Source: Amycolatopsis thermoflava N1165
Lineage (GTDB): Bacteria > Actinomycetota > Actinomycetes > Mycobacteriales > Pseudonocardiaceae
Length of the DNA: 64,000 bases
Reading direction: 5' to 3'
NCBI RefSeq assembly: GCF_000473265.1
Contig: NZ_KI421511.1
Span: forward strand, 6,120,360-6,184,359
The notes beneath the pieces were generated by a model that was not told the origin of the DNA, did no database searches, and saw nothing but the letters and a program-made list of their open reading frames with translations. Of this stretch, positions 1-6,979 are shown piece by piece (position 1 is the first letter of the stretch; each line of letters starts with the position of its first letter). Both the position numbers and the translations under genes were made by a program.

Positions 1-251
1 CACGCGCCGAGAAGGCGGTGGAGTACCTGGACCACCGGGGCGAGCGGGTGCTGGAGGCGCTGGACGCGATCTCGGCCGCGCACGGGACTTCTCCGGCCGC
101 GGTGGCGCTGGCGTGGCTGGCCGCGCAGCCGACTGTGGTGGCGCCCATCGCCAGTGCCCGGAATGTGGAGCAGTTGACGGATTTGCTGGCCTCGGTGGAG
201 TTGCGGCTGGGGGCGGAGGAGCTGGCTGTTTTGGATGATGCTTCGCAGTAG
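1..251 (+). CDS. Aldo/keto reductase, C-terminal part
   Basis: Only the last 82 residues are in the window; the frame is open from base 3 and the gene begins upstream. The visible part matches the end of the aldo/keto reductase TIM barrel: the SPAAVALAWLAAQP strand-helix, then APIASARNVEQL, which in this superfamily helps bind the NADP(H) phosphate, and a final helix with LGAEELAVLDDAS. Family members are cytosolic NADPH-dependent carbonyl reductases; the substrate cannot be told from this fragment. The catalytic Asp-Tyr-Lys-His residues lie outside the window. The gene ends at TAG directly before a 1.2 kb repeat-filled non-coding stretch. Confidence 0.85.
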   Translation, partial: RAEKAVEYLDHRGERVLEALDAISAAHGTSPAAVALAWLAAQPTVVAPIASARNVEQLTDLLASVELRLGAEELAVLDDASQ

Positions 252-570
252 GTGAGTGGCTCGGTTGGGTTGGGCTTGGGTCGGCGGTGGCTGGCTCGCT
301 CGGGCTGGGTTGCGTTGAGCTCGCGATGGTGGCTGGTTTGGTTGGGCTGGGTTGGTTCGCTCGGGCTGGGCTGGGCTGGGCTGGGCTGGCGATGGTGGCT
401 GGTTTGGTTGGGCTGGGTTGGTTCGCTCGGGCTGGGCTGGGCTGGGCTCGCGACGGTGGCCGATTTGACTGGGCCGGCATGGCGGTAGTGGCGGCGGTTC
501 GGCTGGGCTGGGCTGGCTCGATTGGGTTGGTTTGGGGTCGCGGTGGTGCCCGATTCGGCTGATGCAATTT
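252..570. repeat. G-rich direct repeats with quadruplex potential
   Basis: This non-coding stretch follows the reductase stop codon. A unit beginning GATGGTGGCTGG occurs at 325 and again at 391, giving a 66-base period with near-identity over about 58 bases. Each unit ends in runs of GGGCT. At 363-385 there are five GGG tracts separated by CT, and at 429-446 four more, a classical G-quadruplex pattern on the plus strand. Shorter diverged pieces of the same motif continue to about 560. Open frames across it are low-complexity Trp/Gly/Leu and are not credible proteins. Confidence 0.75.
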
Positions 571-607
571 GGGGCGGCGCGGCTGGCCTTCTCGTGTGAG
601 CGCGCGA

Positions 608-1111
608 GTGGACACCTTGCCCGGGGACCAGTGGACATCTCGTTATGACGCGAGTGGGCACCTCGTGGGCGCACCACCGGACACCTCGCCCGATGCGCAA
701 GTGGGCACCTCGTGACCGCGCGAATGGGCCACTCGCCCGCCACGAGGTGCCCACCGGCGGGTTCACGAGATGCTCATTCGTGCCGCTACGAGGTGCCCAC
801 TGGCACCCGCAGGCACGAGGTGCCCAGGGGTGCGGCTGCGAGATGCCCACTGGCGTGCCTGCGAGGTGCCCGGCTCGTGGGACTGCGAGGTGCCCACTCG
901 CGCGGTCGTGAGGTGTCCTTCGGCGGGTGCACGAGGTGCTCGTTCGGGGGGCGCGAGGTGGCCACTGGTGCCCGCCTGCATGAGGTATCCAGTGGTGCGG
1001 CTTCGAGATGCCCACTCACGCGCCCACGAGGCGTCCACTCGTGGGGCCGTGAGCGAGGTGCCCACTCGTGGGGCCGTGGAGTGTCCACCGGTGCTGCCGT
1101 GAGGTGCCCAC
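608..1111. repeat. Inverted array of 23-base repeats
   Basis: About 22 degenerate copies of a core like AGGTGCCCAC are spaced with striking regularity. On the plus strand, cores start at 745, 768, 791, 818, 841, 864, 888, 911, 934, 956, 983, 1006, 1029, 1056, 1080 and 1102; the intervals are 22-24 bases, with three of 27. To the left, six copies are in the opposite orientation (starts 608, 631, 654, 677, 701, 724), also 23-24 bases apart. Orientation switches near base 739. The core contains the palindromic element GTGCCCAC/GTGGGCAC. A 23-base period does not preserve reading frame, which argues against coding. The role is unknown: candidate protein-binding array or mobile intergenic repeat. 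Confidence 0.85.
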
Positions 1112-1129
1112 CCGCGCGGCGCCCCGAAA

Positions 1130-1395
1130 CCCGACCCAGCGCCAACCGCAGCCCCGGCGCCAACCGCAGCGCCAGGCCCCAGCCGCAGCCGTGGCGCCCC
1201 CTCAGCCCAGGCGCCAGCCGCAGGCCTGGCGCCCCCGCTCAGCCTCGGCGCAAACCGCAGCCCCGGGCCCCAGCGCGAACCTCAAACCCAGCCCCGGCGC
1301 CAACCTCAAACCCAGCCCCGGCGCCAACCCCAACCCAGCGCCAACCTCAGCCCGAACCCAGCGCAACCCCGAGCCCAAACCCGACCGCCGGCCAA
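1130..1395. repeat. C-rich 18/24-base repeats
   Basis: The third block is C-rich and built from variants of AACC(T/G)CAA/GCAG followed by CCCAGCCCCGGCGCC. Copies at 1278, 1302 and 1326 show a 24-base period, and copies at 1144 and 1162 an 18-base step. The steps are multiples of 6, so all three plus frames stay open as Pro/Gln/Ala-rich nonsense. The composition is roughly the complement of the G-rich block at 252-570. It ends about 55 bases before the next gene. No gene is supported here. Confidence 0.65.
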
Positions 1396-1409
1396 GAACA
1401 CCCTACTGA

Positions 1410-1424
1410 GGAGTAGCTTACTCC
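1410..1424. promoter_or_regulatory. Inverted repeat upstream of SDR gene
   Basis: Arms GGAGTA and TACTCC flank a 3-base spacer, with a looser outer pair (CCTAC/GTAGG) around them. It lies 26 bases before the ATG of the SDR gene. The spacing and size suit a repressor site, possibly TetR-like, but no regulator gene adjoins it. Confidence 0.35.
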
Positions 1425-1449
1425 CGGTAGGTTGGTATATGGTCCGTCC

Positions 1450-2328
1450 ATGGCGAACGTAAAAGGCAAGGTCGTGCTCATCACCGGAGCTGCGCGCGGC
1501 ATTGGCGCCGGGCTCGCGGAGCGTCTCGCGGCTCGGGGGGCCAAGGTTGCCCTCGTCGGGCTCGAAGCGGACGAACAGCGCAAGGTCGCGGAACGCATCG
1601 GGGACTCCGCCAAGGCCTGGGAAGCCGACGTGACCGACTGGGCCGCCCTCGAAAAGGCCACCGCGGGCGTGGTCGAGCACTTCGGCGGCATCGACATCGT
1701 CATCGCCAACGCGGGTATCGCCACCACGGGCTTCGTCCGCTCCGTCGACCCCGCGGCATTCGAAAAGGTCATCGAGGTCGACCTGCTCGGCGTGTGGCGC
1801 ACCTTCCGCGTCACGCTGCCCCACGTCATCGAGCGCCGCGGGTACCTGCTGGCGATCTCCTCCCTCGCGGCGATCACCCACGCCCCCGGGATGGCCAACT
1901 ACGCCGCCGCGAAGGCCGGCGTCGAGGCGTTCTGCAACAGCCTCCGCGCCGAGGTCGCCCACCTGGGCGTCAAGGTCGGCGTCGCCCACCCGACCTGGAT
2001 CAAGACCGACCTGGTCGACAGCGCCGACGCGCACCCGGTCTTCGGCAAGCTCCGTGCTGGCATGCCCGGCTTGCTCGGCAAGACCTACCCCCTCAACGTC
2101 GCCCTCGACCTCATCGAGGCGGGCGTCCTCAAGCGCGCCCGCGTCATCCACGTGCCCAAGTGGGTCGGCGTGCTCAAGGCCTTCCGCTCGTTCCTCCCGC
2201 CGATCGTCGAGCTCGGGGCGCGCACCCGCGTTCCCGCCGCGGACAAGGCCGCGCTGGAGGACATCAAGGCACGCGGCGCACGCGAAGCCGCCATCACCGG
2301 GCATGGTGGACGGGCAGCGATCCACTGA
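1450..2328 (+). CDS. SDR family NAD(P)-dependent oxidoreductase
   Basis: A 292-residue short-chain dehydrogenase/reductase. The Rossmann glycine motif TGAARGIG is at residues 13-19, the structural NAG at about 88-90, the catalytic Ser within ISSLAA at about 137, and the Y-x-x-x-K pair in YAAAKAG at about 151-155. The C-terminal extension (VGVLKAFRSFLPPIVELGAR) resembles SDRs that act on hydrophobic alcohols or ketones in mycobacteria-like bacteria, but the substrate is unknown. ATG 1450 was chosen because MANVKGKVVLITG is the usual SDR beginning; a TTG at 1432 would add six residues. The next gene starts 11 bases after its stop, so the two are probably co-transcribed. Confidence 0.88.
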   Translation: MANVKGKVVLITGAARGIGAGLAERLAARGAKVALVGLEADEQRKVAERIGDSAKAWEADVTDWAALEKATAGVVEHFGGIDIVIANAGIATTGFVRSVDPAAFEKVIEVDLLGVWRTFRVTLPHVIERRGYLLAISSLAAITHAPGMANYAAAKAGVEAFCNSLRAEVAHLGVKVGVAHPTWIKTDLVDSADAHPVFGKLRAGMPGLLGKTYPLNVALDLIEAGVLKRARVIHVPKWVGVLKAFRSFLPPIVELGARTRVPAADKAALEDIKARGAREAAITGHGGRAAIH

Positions 2329-2339
2329 GGAGGCCCCGC

Positions 2340-2792
2340 ATGTCCCGCCGTGACCTGATCAAGATGTCCCCCGACGAGGTCCTCGCGTTCCTCGCCGAGC
2401 AACGGGTCATCAACGTCGCCACGATCAACCCCAACGGCCGCCCGCACCTGGCGCCGCTCTGGTACGTGCCCCGCGGCGACGGGGTCGCGACCTGGACCTA
2501 CCGCAAATCGCAGAAGGTCGCCAACCTGCGGCGGCTGCCGCAGGCCACCGTGCTCGTCGAGACCGGCGACACCTACGACAAGCTGCGCGGCGTCCAGTTC
2601 GAGGCCGACGTCGAGATCGTCGAGGACACGCCGTCCGTCGCGGAGATCGGCTCGGCCATGGCGGAGCGCTACGGGGGCGGCTCACTCGCCGCCGAGGTGG
2701 TCGCCGCCCAGGCGGCCAAGCGCGTCGGGCTGGTGTTCACGCCGACGAAGGTCGTCAGCTGGGACCACACCAAGCTCGGCGGCGTCTACTGA
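2340..2792 (+). CDS. PPOX-class F420- or FMN-dependent protein
   Basis: A 150-residue split-beta-barrel protein of the pyridoxamine 5'-phosphate oxidase superfamily. The N-terminus (helix, then INVATINPNGRPHLAPLWYV) and the following WTYRKSQKVANLRR and VLVETGDTYDKLRGVQ segments are typical of the actinobacterial branch that uses F420 or FMN for cytosolic redox reactions. ATG 2340 follows a GAGGAGG ribosome binding site. It lies 11 bases after the SDR gene, suggesting paired function in one transcript. Its stop codon overlaps the stop region of the convergent YciI gene by seven bases. The exact cofactor and substrate cannot be read from sequence alone. Confidence 0.8.
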   Translation: MSRRDLIKMSPDEVLAFLAEQRVINVATINPNGRPHLAPLWYVPRGDGVATWTYRKSQKVANLRRLPQATVLVETGDTYDKLRGVQFEADVEIVEDTPSVAEIGSAMAERYGGGSLAAEVVAAQAAKRVGLVFTPTKVVSWDHTKLGGVY

Positions 2793-3061
2793 ACCCAGGC
2801 GCCCAGCGTCGGCTTGAACTCCCGCACCGTGAAGCTCTCCAGGGCGCCTTCGACGACGTACGGATCGGCGTCGAGGACGGCCTGGAGTGCGTCCGCGTCC
2901 TCGGCCTGGATCAGGAACGCACCACCCGAGTCGTCGGCGAACGGGCCGGCCACCGCGACCGTGCCCTCCGCGGCGAGCTTGGCGAGGTACTCGCGGTGCC
3001 GGGGCCGGACCTCCCCGTACTTCCCCTGGTCGTAAACCGTCTGCACCAGGAACCAGGCCAT
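2786..3061 (-). CDS. YciI family protein
   Basis: A 91-residue dimeric ferredoxin-like-fold protein of the YciI family, whose members are thought to have an active-site His/Asp pair but mostly lack a known reaction. Visible hallmarks are the RHREYLAKLAAEG helix with its histidine, the AVAGPFADDSGGAFLI strand pair and the ADPYV motif near residue 70, ending in VREFKPTLG. ATG 3061 is favoured because GGAGG lies five bases upstream; a GTG six bases earlier overlaps that site. The gene is convergent with the PPOX gene and shares seven bases with it. Confidence 0.82.
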   Translation of the reverse strand: MAWFLVQTVYDQGKYGEVRPRHREYLAKLAAEGTVAVAGPFADDSGGAFLIQAEDADALQAVLDADPYVVEGALESFTVREFKPTLGAWVQ

Positions 3062-3180
3062 GCGCACCTCCGTCTGCGTACCTGCTCCGCACGCTACCGG
3101 GTGAAGTGAATCAACCGATACGCTGGTTCCCGCGTGTACAGCACGTGGACAACGGTCGGGCCGAGGACAGGCGGGAGTAC

Positions 3181-3747
3181 ATGCCGGACGGCAGCGCGGA
3201 GCGGAGCGTCGAACGCACGCTCGGGCACTTGCGCACCATGGACGGGGTCGCGCCGGCCCAGCCTGCGGGTCCGCTGACCCTGGAGGATCTGTACAAGATC
3301 CACCGGATGCGCCTGGTCCGCCTCGCGATCCTGCTCGTCGACGAACCGGCCACGGCCGAAGACGTCGTGCAGGAGGCGTTCACGGGGCTCTACCGCAACT
3401 GGGGCAAGCTGCGCGACGCCGCGTCCGCGGTCGCCTACCTGCGCACCGCGGTGGTCAACGGCTCACGCAGCGTGCTGCGCCGCCGCAAGACGGCCCGCGA
3501 GTACGTGCCGCCGCACGTGGTCAACGCCCGGTCCGCGGAGAGCCTCGCGATGCTGTCCAGCGAACACCAGTCGGTGGTGAACGCGCTGTCGAAGCTGCCG
3601 CCGCGGCAACGCGAGGTCCTCGTCCTGCGCTACTACGGCGGGCTCTCCGAAGCGGAGATCTCCGAGGTCGCGGGCATTTCGAAGGGCACCGTGAAGTCCA
3701 CGGCGAGCCGGGCCCTGGAGGCTCTCCAGAAGGCCATGAGTGCCTAA
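3181..3747 (+). CDS. ECF-type RNA polymerase sigma factor
   Basis: A 188-residue sigma-70 family protein with the two-domain layout of ECF factors. Region 2 (about residues 35-100) includes EPATAEDVVQEAF and the RNWGKLRDAASAVAYLR promoter-melting helix; region 4 (about 135-185) includes LPPRQREVLVLRYYGGLSE and the HTH EISEVAGISKGTVKSTASRA. The sequence is closest in style to the SigE-like group of actinobacteria. ATG 3181 is chosen with a GGGAG only three bases upstream; ATG 3238 has no visible ribosome binding site. No anti-sigma gene is adjacent: the next gene is nagA, whose operator begins right after this stop codon. Confidence 0.85.
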   Translation: MPDGSAERSVERTLGHLRTMDGVAPAQPAGPLTLEDLYKIHRMRLVRLAILLVDEPATAEDVVQEAFTGLYRNWGKLRDAASAVAYLRTAVVNGSRSVLRRRKTAREYVPPHVVNARSAESLAMLSSEHQSVVNALSKLPPRQREVLVLRYYGGLSEAEISEVAGISKGTVKSTASRALEALQKAMSA

Positions 3748-3763
3748 GCTGGTTTAGACCAAT
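3748..3763. promoter_or_regulatory. DasR-responsive element (dre) at nagA
   Basis: The 16-base site GCTGGTTTAGACCAAT matches the known dre consensus for the GntR regulator DasR (TGGTCTAGACCA core) with one mismatch in the core. It starts directly after the sigma-factor stop codon and ends on the base before the nagA ATG. DasR senses glucosamine-6-phosphate and controls aminosugar uptake and use in actinomycetes, so this fits the downstream gene. Confidence 0.85.
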
Positions 3764-4912
3764 ATGCTGGAGCCTGTGACGGGTTTCGTGCTGACGGGTG
3801 GCAGGCTCGCCCTCCCCGAAGGACTGGTGGACGACGGGTGGCTCGCGGTGTCCGGCGGGGCGATCGCGGGCATCGGCACCGGGACGCCACCGCCGGGCGA
3901 GCAGGTGGACGTCGGCGGGTGCTACGTGGTGCCCGGGTTCGTCGACGCGCACTGCCACGGCGGCGGGGGCGGGTCGTTCTCCAGCGGCGACGCGAAGGAG
4001 ATCGTCACCGCGATCAAGGCCCACCGCAGGCACGGCACCACGACCATGCTGGCGAGCCTGGTGTCCGATCCGGTGCGCACGCTGGTGGACCAGATGGCCG
4101 TGCTGCGGGAGCTCGTCGAGGACGGCGAGCTGGCCGGCATCCACCTGGAGGGCCCGTTCATCGCCTCGGCCCGCTGCGGCGCCCACGACCCCGCGGTGCT
4201 GCGCGAACCCGACGCGGCGACCGTCGACGCCCTGCTGCGCGCGGGCCGCGGCGCGGTCCGGATGGTGACGCTCGCGCCCGAGCTGAACGGCGGTGTCCGC
4301 GCGGTCCGCCAGCTGGCCGAGTCCGGCGTGATCGCCGCGATCGGGCACACCGACGGCACCGAGGAGCAGATCCGCCCGGCCATCGACGCGGGCGCGACCG
4401 TCGCGACGCACCTGTTCAACGGCATGCGCCCGCTGCACCACCGCGAGCCCGGCCCGATCGGCGTCCTCCTCGACGACGAGCGCGTCACCGTCGAGCTGAT
4501 CTGCGACCTCGTCCACGTGCACCCGACGGTGCTGCGGATGGCGGCCCGTTACGCCGGCCGCGGCCGCACGATCCTCATCACGGACGCCATGTCGGCCACC
4601 GACGCCGCTGACGGCCGCTACCACCTGGGCCGTCTGGAGGTCGACGTCCGGGACGGCGTGGCGACGCTCGCCGACACCGGTTCGCTCGCCGGCAGCACGC
4701 TGACCATGGACGCCGCGTTCCGCAACCTGGTCAAGGGCGCCGGCCTGACCATCCCCGACGCGGTCCGCGCGACCTCGGGACGCCCGGCCGAACTACTGGG
4801 CCTCGCCGACCGGCTCGGGTCGCTGCGCACCGGCCTCGCCGCCGACCTGGTGGTGCTGGACGCCGACCTCCGGCCACAGCGGGTGCTGCGGCAGGGCGCC
4901 TGGATCGCCTGA
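3764..4912 (+). CDS. nagA: N-acetylglucosamine-6-phosphate deacetylase
   Basis: A 382-residue amidohydrolase that removes acetate from GlcNAc-6-phosphate in the cytosol, the first step of aminosugar use. The metal-binding DAHCHG motif is at 61-66, followed by the HLEGPFI glutamate, the IGHTDGT and ATHLFNGM histidines, and the catalytic aspartate in ILITDAMSAT. Length and order agree with bacterial NagA. The dre site abuts ATG 3764, so translation from this codon would need a near-leaderless mRNA; GTG 3776 (giving MTGFVLTGG) is a real alternative. The product is expected to be induced when glucosamine-6-phosphate releases DasR. The minus-strand gene beyond it begins immediately after its stop. 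Confidence 0.93.
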   Translation: MLEPVTGFVLTGGRLALPEGLVDDGWLAVSGGAIAGIGTGTPPPGEQVDVGGCYVVPGFVDAHCHGGGGGSFSSGDAKEIVTAIKAHRRHGTTTMLASLVSDPVRTLVDQMAVLRELVEDGELAGIHLEGPFIASARCGAHDPAVLREPDAATVDALLRAGRGAVRMVTLAPELNGGVRAVRQLAESGVIAAIGHTDGTEEQIRPAIDAGATVATHLFNGMRPLHHREPGPIGVLLDDERVTVELICDLVHVHPTVLRMAARYAGRGRTILITDAMSATDAADGRYHLGRLEVDVRDGVATLADTGSLAGSTLTMDAAFRNLVKGAGLTIPDAVRATSGRPAELLGLADRLGSLRTGLAADLVVLDADLRPQRVLRQGAWIA

Positions 4913-5590
4913 TCAGGCGGGCGGCTCGACGTGCTCGACGTAGAGCGGCGTCGCGGCCAGCACCGTGCCCGACGGCGTGGGGATCCGCGCGGTGACGCGC
5001 GCGTAGCCAGCCAGCCAGGCGGCCGTGAAGCGCGGCTGGAACTCCCGGTCCAGCCAGTTCAGGACCCGCCTCAGCCACCCCGCGAACAGCTGGTTGTCGT
5101 CGAGGTCGCTCCGGCCGTTCTCGACGGTCGCTTCGCGCAGCGCATGGGTGAAGTGCAGCCACAGCGAGAACGTCACCTCCCGCCCGGTCGGGTGCTCCGG
5201 GTGCCCGGCCCCGAGCAGGTGGGCGCTCGACCCGTGCAGCAGCAGGCGCAGGTCCCCGCCGGACGGGTAGCCGTCGACGGGCTCGCCGACGTCCAGGAAG
5301 GTCGCCGCGCCGACCACCACGCCGTAGCTCATCGGCGCCTCGAAGTGCACCCACTGCCCCGGCCGCACGTCCGGGTCGGCGAACCACTTCGGGGCCCGCT
5401 CCGAGGCCTCCAGCCGCGCGACCGCGCCCGCGAGCCCCGGCTCGGCCTCCCGCGCCGCCTTGCCGACCTTGAAACCGCCGACCGGGGTGGTCACCTCGGC
5501 CTCCACGTCCCGCAGGGCGCCGCCCCGCGCAGGCAGGTCGGGGACGAGCTGCCGGAGCTTCGACGCCGAGACGTAGATCAGCTCACGCAT
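4913..5590 (-). CDS. Conserved actinobacterial hypothetical protein
   Basis: A 225-residue soluble protein of no known function. It begins MRELIYVSASKLRQLVPDLP, recalling small actinobacterial families of hypothetical proteins that start with ELIYVS-KLRQ (possibly the SAVMC3_10250-type family; recalled, not checked). It has no signal peptide or membrane segment. A central GQWVHFEAPMSYGVV stretch and a LRLLLHGSSAHLLG segment suggest a single alpha/beta domain. ATG 5590 is used; upstream GTG codons exist but lack a convincing ribosome binding site. The stop codon abuts the nagA stop, so the two genes converge with no space. Confidence 0.6.
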   Translation of the reverse strand: MRELIYVSASKLRQLVPDLPARGGALRDVEAEVTTPVGGFKVGKAAREAEPGLAGAVARLEASERAPKWFADPDVRPGQWVHFEAPMSYGVVVGAATFLDVGEPVDGYPSGGDLRLLLHGSSAHLLGAGHPEHPTGREVTFSLWLHFTHALREATVENGRSDLDDNQLFAGWLRRVLNWLDREFQPRFTAAWLAGYARVTARIPTPSGTVLAATPLYVEHVEPPA

Positions 5591-5705
5591 CCCGACATCC
5601 TGCCCGACCTCCCCCGCGAGTCCCACGTTCCCAGGCGCGAGTTCCGCGTTCGCGGGTGTGAGTTCCGGCTTCAGCGGCCGGCCACGGTTGATTACGCTGT
5701 GCAGG

Positions 5706-6011
5706 GTGAGCGAGCCGAAGGACCCGGAACGGCTGCTGGCCGAGGCGCTGCAGGCGCAGGCCCGCAGCGCGCCGCACCCCGGCCCGCCGCCGGGCGGGTG
5801 GCCGCAGTTCGGCCTGCTGTCCGGCGCGGACGCCAGCTCGCTGGAACGCGAGCGCGCCGCACTGGAAAACCCGGCCGACCGGACCGCCCCGCGGGCGCCG
5901 CGCCGGAACGTTCCCCCGGTCCGCCACCTGCCCGCCTACTGGGTCCTCGGCCTCGCCGCGCTCCTCGGTCTCGCGACCGGCGCGGTCATCGGTCTCATCA
6001 CTCTCCTGTGA
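5706..6011 (+). CDS. Small single-pass membrane protein, unknown function
   Basis: A 101-residue protein starting at GTG 5706. Residues 1-75 are hydrophilic and rich in Pro, Ala and Arg (QARSAPHPGPPPGGWPQFG), and residues 78-101 form one hydrophobic segment (YWVLGLAALLGLATGAVIGL). The likely arrangement is a cytosolic N-terminal domain with a C-terminal anchor. No family is recognised. It lies 43 bases before a DedA gene on the same strand, so they could be expressed together, although a palindrome separates them. Confidence 0.55.
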   Translation: MSEPKDPERLLAEALQAQARSAPHPGPPPGGWPQFGLLSGADASSLERERAALENPADRTAPRAPRRNVPPVRHLPAYWVLGLAALLGLATGAVIGLITLL

Positions 6012-6026
6012 GCCCACATACTGCAC

Positions 6027-6041
6027 ACAGGGTCACCCTGT
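6027..6041. promoter_or_regulatory. 15-base palindrome upstream of DedA gene
   Basis: ACAGGGT and ACCCTGT flank a single C, a perfect 7-1-7 inverted repeat ending 13 bases before the GTG of the DedA gene. No T-tract follows, so an operator is more likely than a terminator. The cognate regulator is unknown. Confidence 0.45.
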
Positions 6042-6054
6042 ACCGTTTTGTGCT

Positions 6055-6768
6055 GTGATTCTCGCCGAGACCGCGACCACGCTCGCTCTCATGCCGAAGT
6101 GGTTCAACCCGGAGTACCTGCTGACCGAGTTCGGCGCGTACGTGATCCTCGGGCTGTGCCTGATCATCTTCATCGAGAGCAGCGTCTTTCCCGTGCTCCC
6201 CGGTGACTCGCTGCTGTTCACCGCGGGCCTGTTCGTCGCGCAGGGTTCGATCCACGCGCCGCTGTGGCTGGTCTGCACGCTGGTGACGGTCGCGGCGCTG
6301 CTCGGCAACGTCCTCGGCTACGCGATCGGCTGGAAGGCGGGTCCGGCGCTGTTCCGGCGCCCGGATTCGAGGTTCTTCAAGCAGGAGTACGTCGACAAGA
6401 CGCACGCCTTCCTGGAGAAGCACGGCCCGAAGGCGGTCGTGCTGGCGCGGTTCGTGCCGTTCGTCCGGACGTTCATCACCTGGATCGCGGGCATCGGCCG
6501 CATGGACCCGAAGAAGTACTTCACCTACACGGTGATCGGCGGCATCCTGTGGGCCGGTGGCATCACGGCGCTGGGGCACCTGCTCGGCAACATCTCGTTC
6601 ATCAAGAACAACATCGAGGCCATCTTCATCCTGATCGTGCTGGTCTCGGTGGTGCCGATCATCATCGAGTGGGCGAAGGCCCGCCGCGAGAAGAAGCTGG
6701 CCGCCGCCGAGACCCCCGCCGAGTCCGATGCCGAGGTCACGCAGCGGATCCCGCGCATCGAGCGCTGA
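6055..6768 (+). CDS. DedA family membrane protein
   Basis: A 237-residue polytopic protein of the DedA/SNARE-associated (VTT) superfamily; characterised members flip undecaprenyl phosphate or phospholipids across the cytoplasmic membrane. Hallmarks are the re-entrant FIESSVFPVLPGDSLLF segment (residues about 40-56) and RFVPFVRTFITWIAGIGRM (about 130-148), which carries the conserved arginines. About five hydrophobic stretches are visible, and the tail is charged and cytosolic. GTG 6055 fits the length of homologues. A strong terminator follows. A second DedA protein is encoded at 12665-13345. Confidence 0.88.
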   Translation: MILAETATTLALMPKWFNPEYLLTEFGAYVILGLCLIIFIESSVFPVLPGDSLLFTAGLFVAQGSIHAPLWLVCTLVTVAALLGNVLGYAIGWKAGPALFRRPDSRFFKQEYVDKTHAFLEKHGPKAVVLARFVPFVRTFITWIAGIGRMDPKKYFTYTVIGGILWAGGITALGHLLGNISFIKNNIEAIFILIVLVSVVPIIIEWAKARREKKLAAAETPAESDAEVTQRIPRIER

Positions 6769-6780
6769 CGTAGACGCACG

Positions 6781-6815
6781 AAGGCCGCCGCATCCTGCTC
6801 GGGTGCGGCGGCCTT
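6781..6815 (+). terminator. Intrinsic terminator after DedA gene
   Basis: A perfect 12-base stem (AAGGCCGCCGCA with TGCGGCGGCCTT) around an 11-base loop, followed by TT on the plus strand. It lies 12 bases past the DedA stop and probably ends that transcript; it could also serve the converging strand because AA precedes the stem. Confidence 0.85.
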
Positions 6816-6823
6816 TTCGCGTC

Positions 6824-6975
6824 TCAGGTGGGCGCGATCGCCGGCAGTCCCATCGACCGGGCGCATTCGAGGAAGCGCTTGTCGTAGGTGACGAACGCGG
6901 TCAGGTGCCTGCCGAAGATCGCCTGCGCCGTCGCCAGGTGGAACGAAGGCGTCGTACATCAGCCTGGATTGGCAG
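6824..6975 (-). pseudogene. Relic of a PIN-domain (VapC-like) toxin
   Basis: On the minus strand, bases 6826 upward decode as the C-terminal end of a PIN-domain ribonuclease: HLATAQAIFGRHLTAF, then VTYDKRFLECARSMGLP and a stop at 6824-6826. Directly upstream, in another frame, is LMYDAF, the residues expected just before HLATA. A 4-base insertion (GTTC) explains the shift. Everything N-terminal to this, including the first catalytic aspartates, is missing, because the flavin oxidase gene ends at 6980. No antitoxin is visible. Confidence 0.55.
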
Positions 6976-6979
6976 CATC

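Noticed and set aside
608..1111. CRISPR array
   Set aside because: The repeats are degenerate, about 10 conserved bases in 23, with no unique 30-base spacers, an orientation switch, and no cas genes.
712..1416. Open frame of 234 codons across the repeat region, Pro/Arg-rich
   Set aside because: It crosses two unrelated repeat blocks, one with a 23-base period that shifts frame at each copy, and has no domain or ribosome binding site. Several other frames are equally open.
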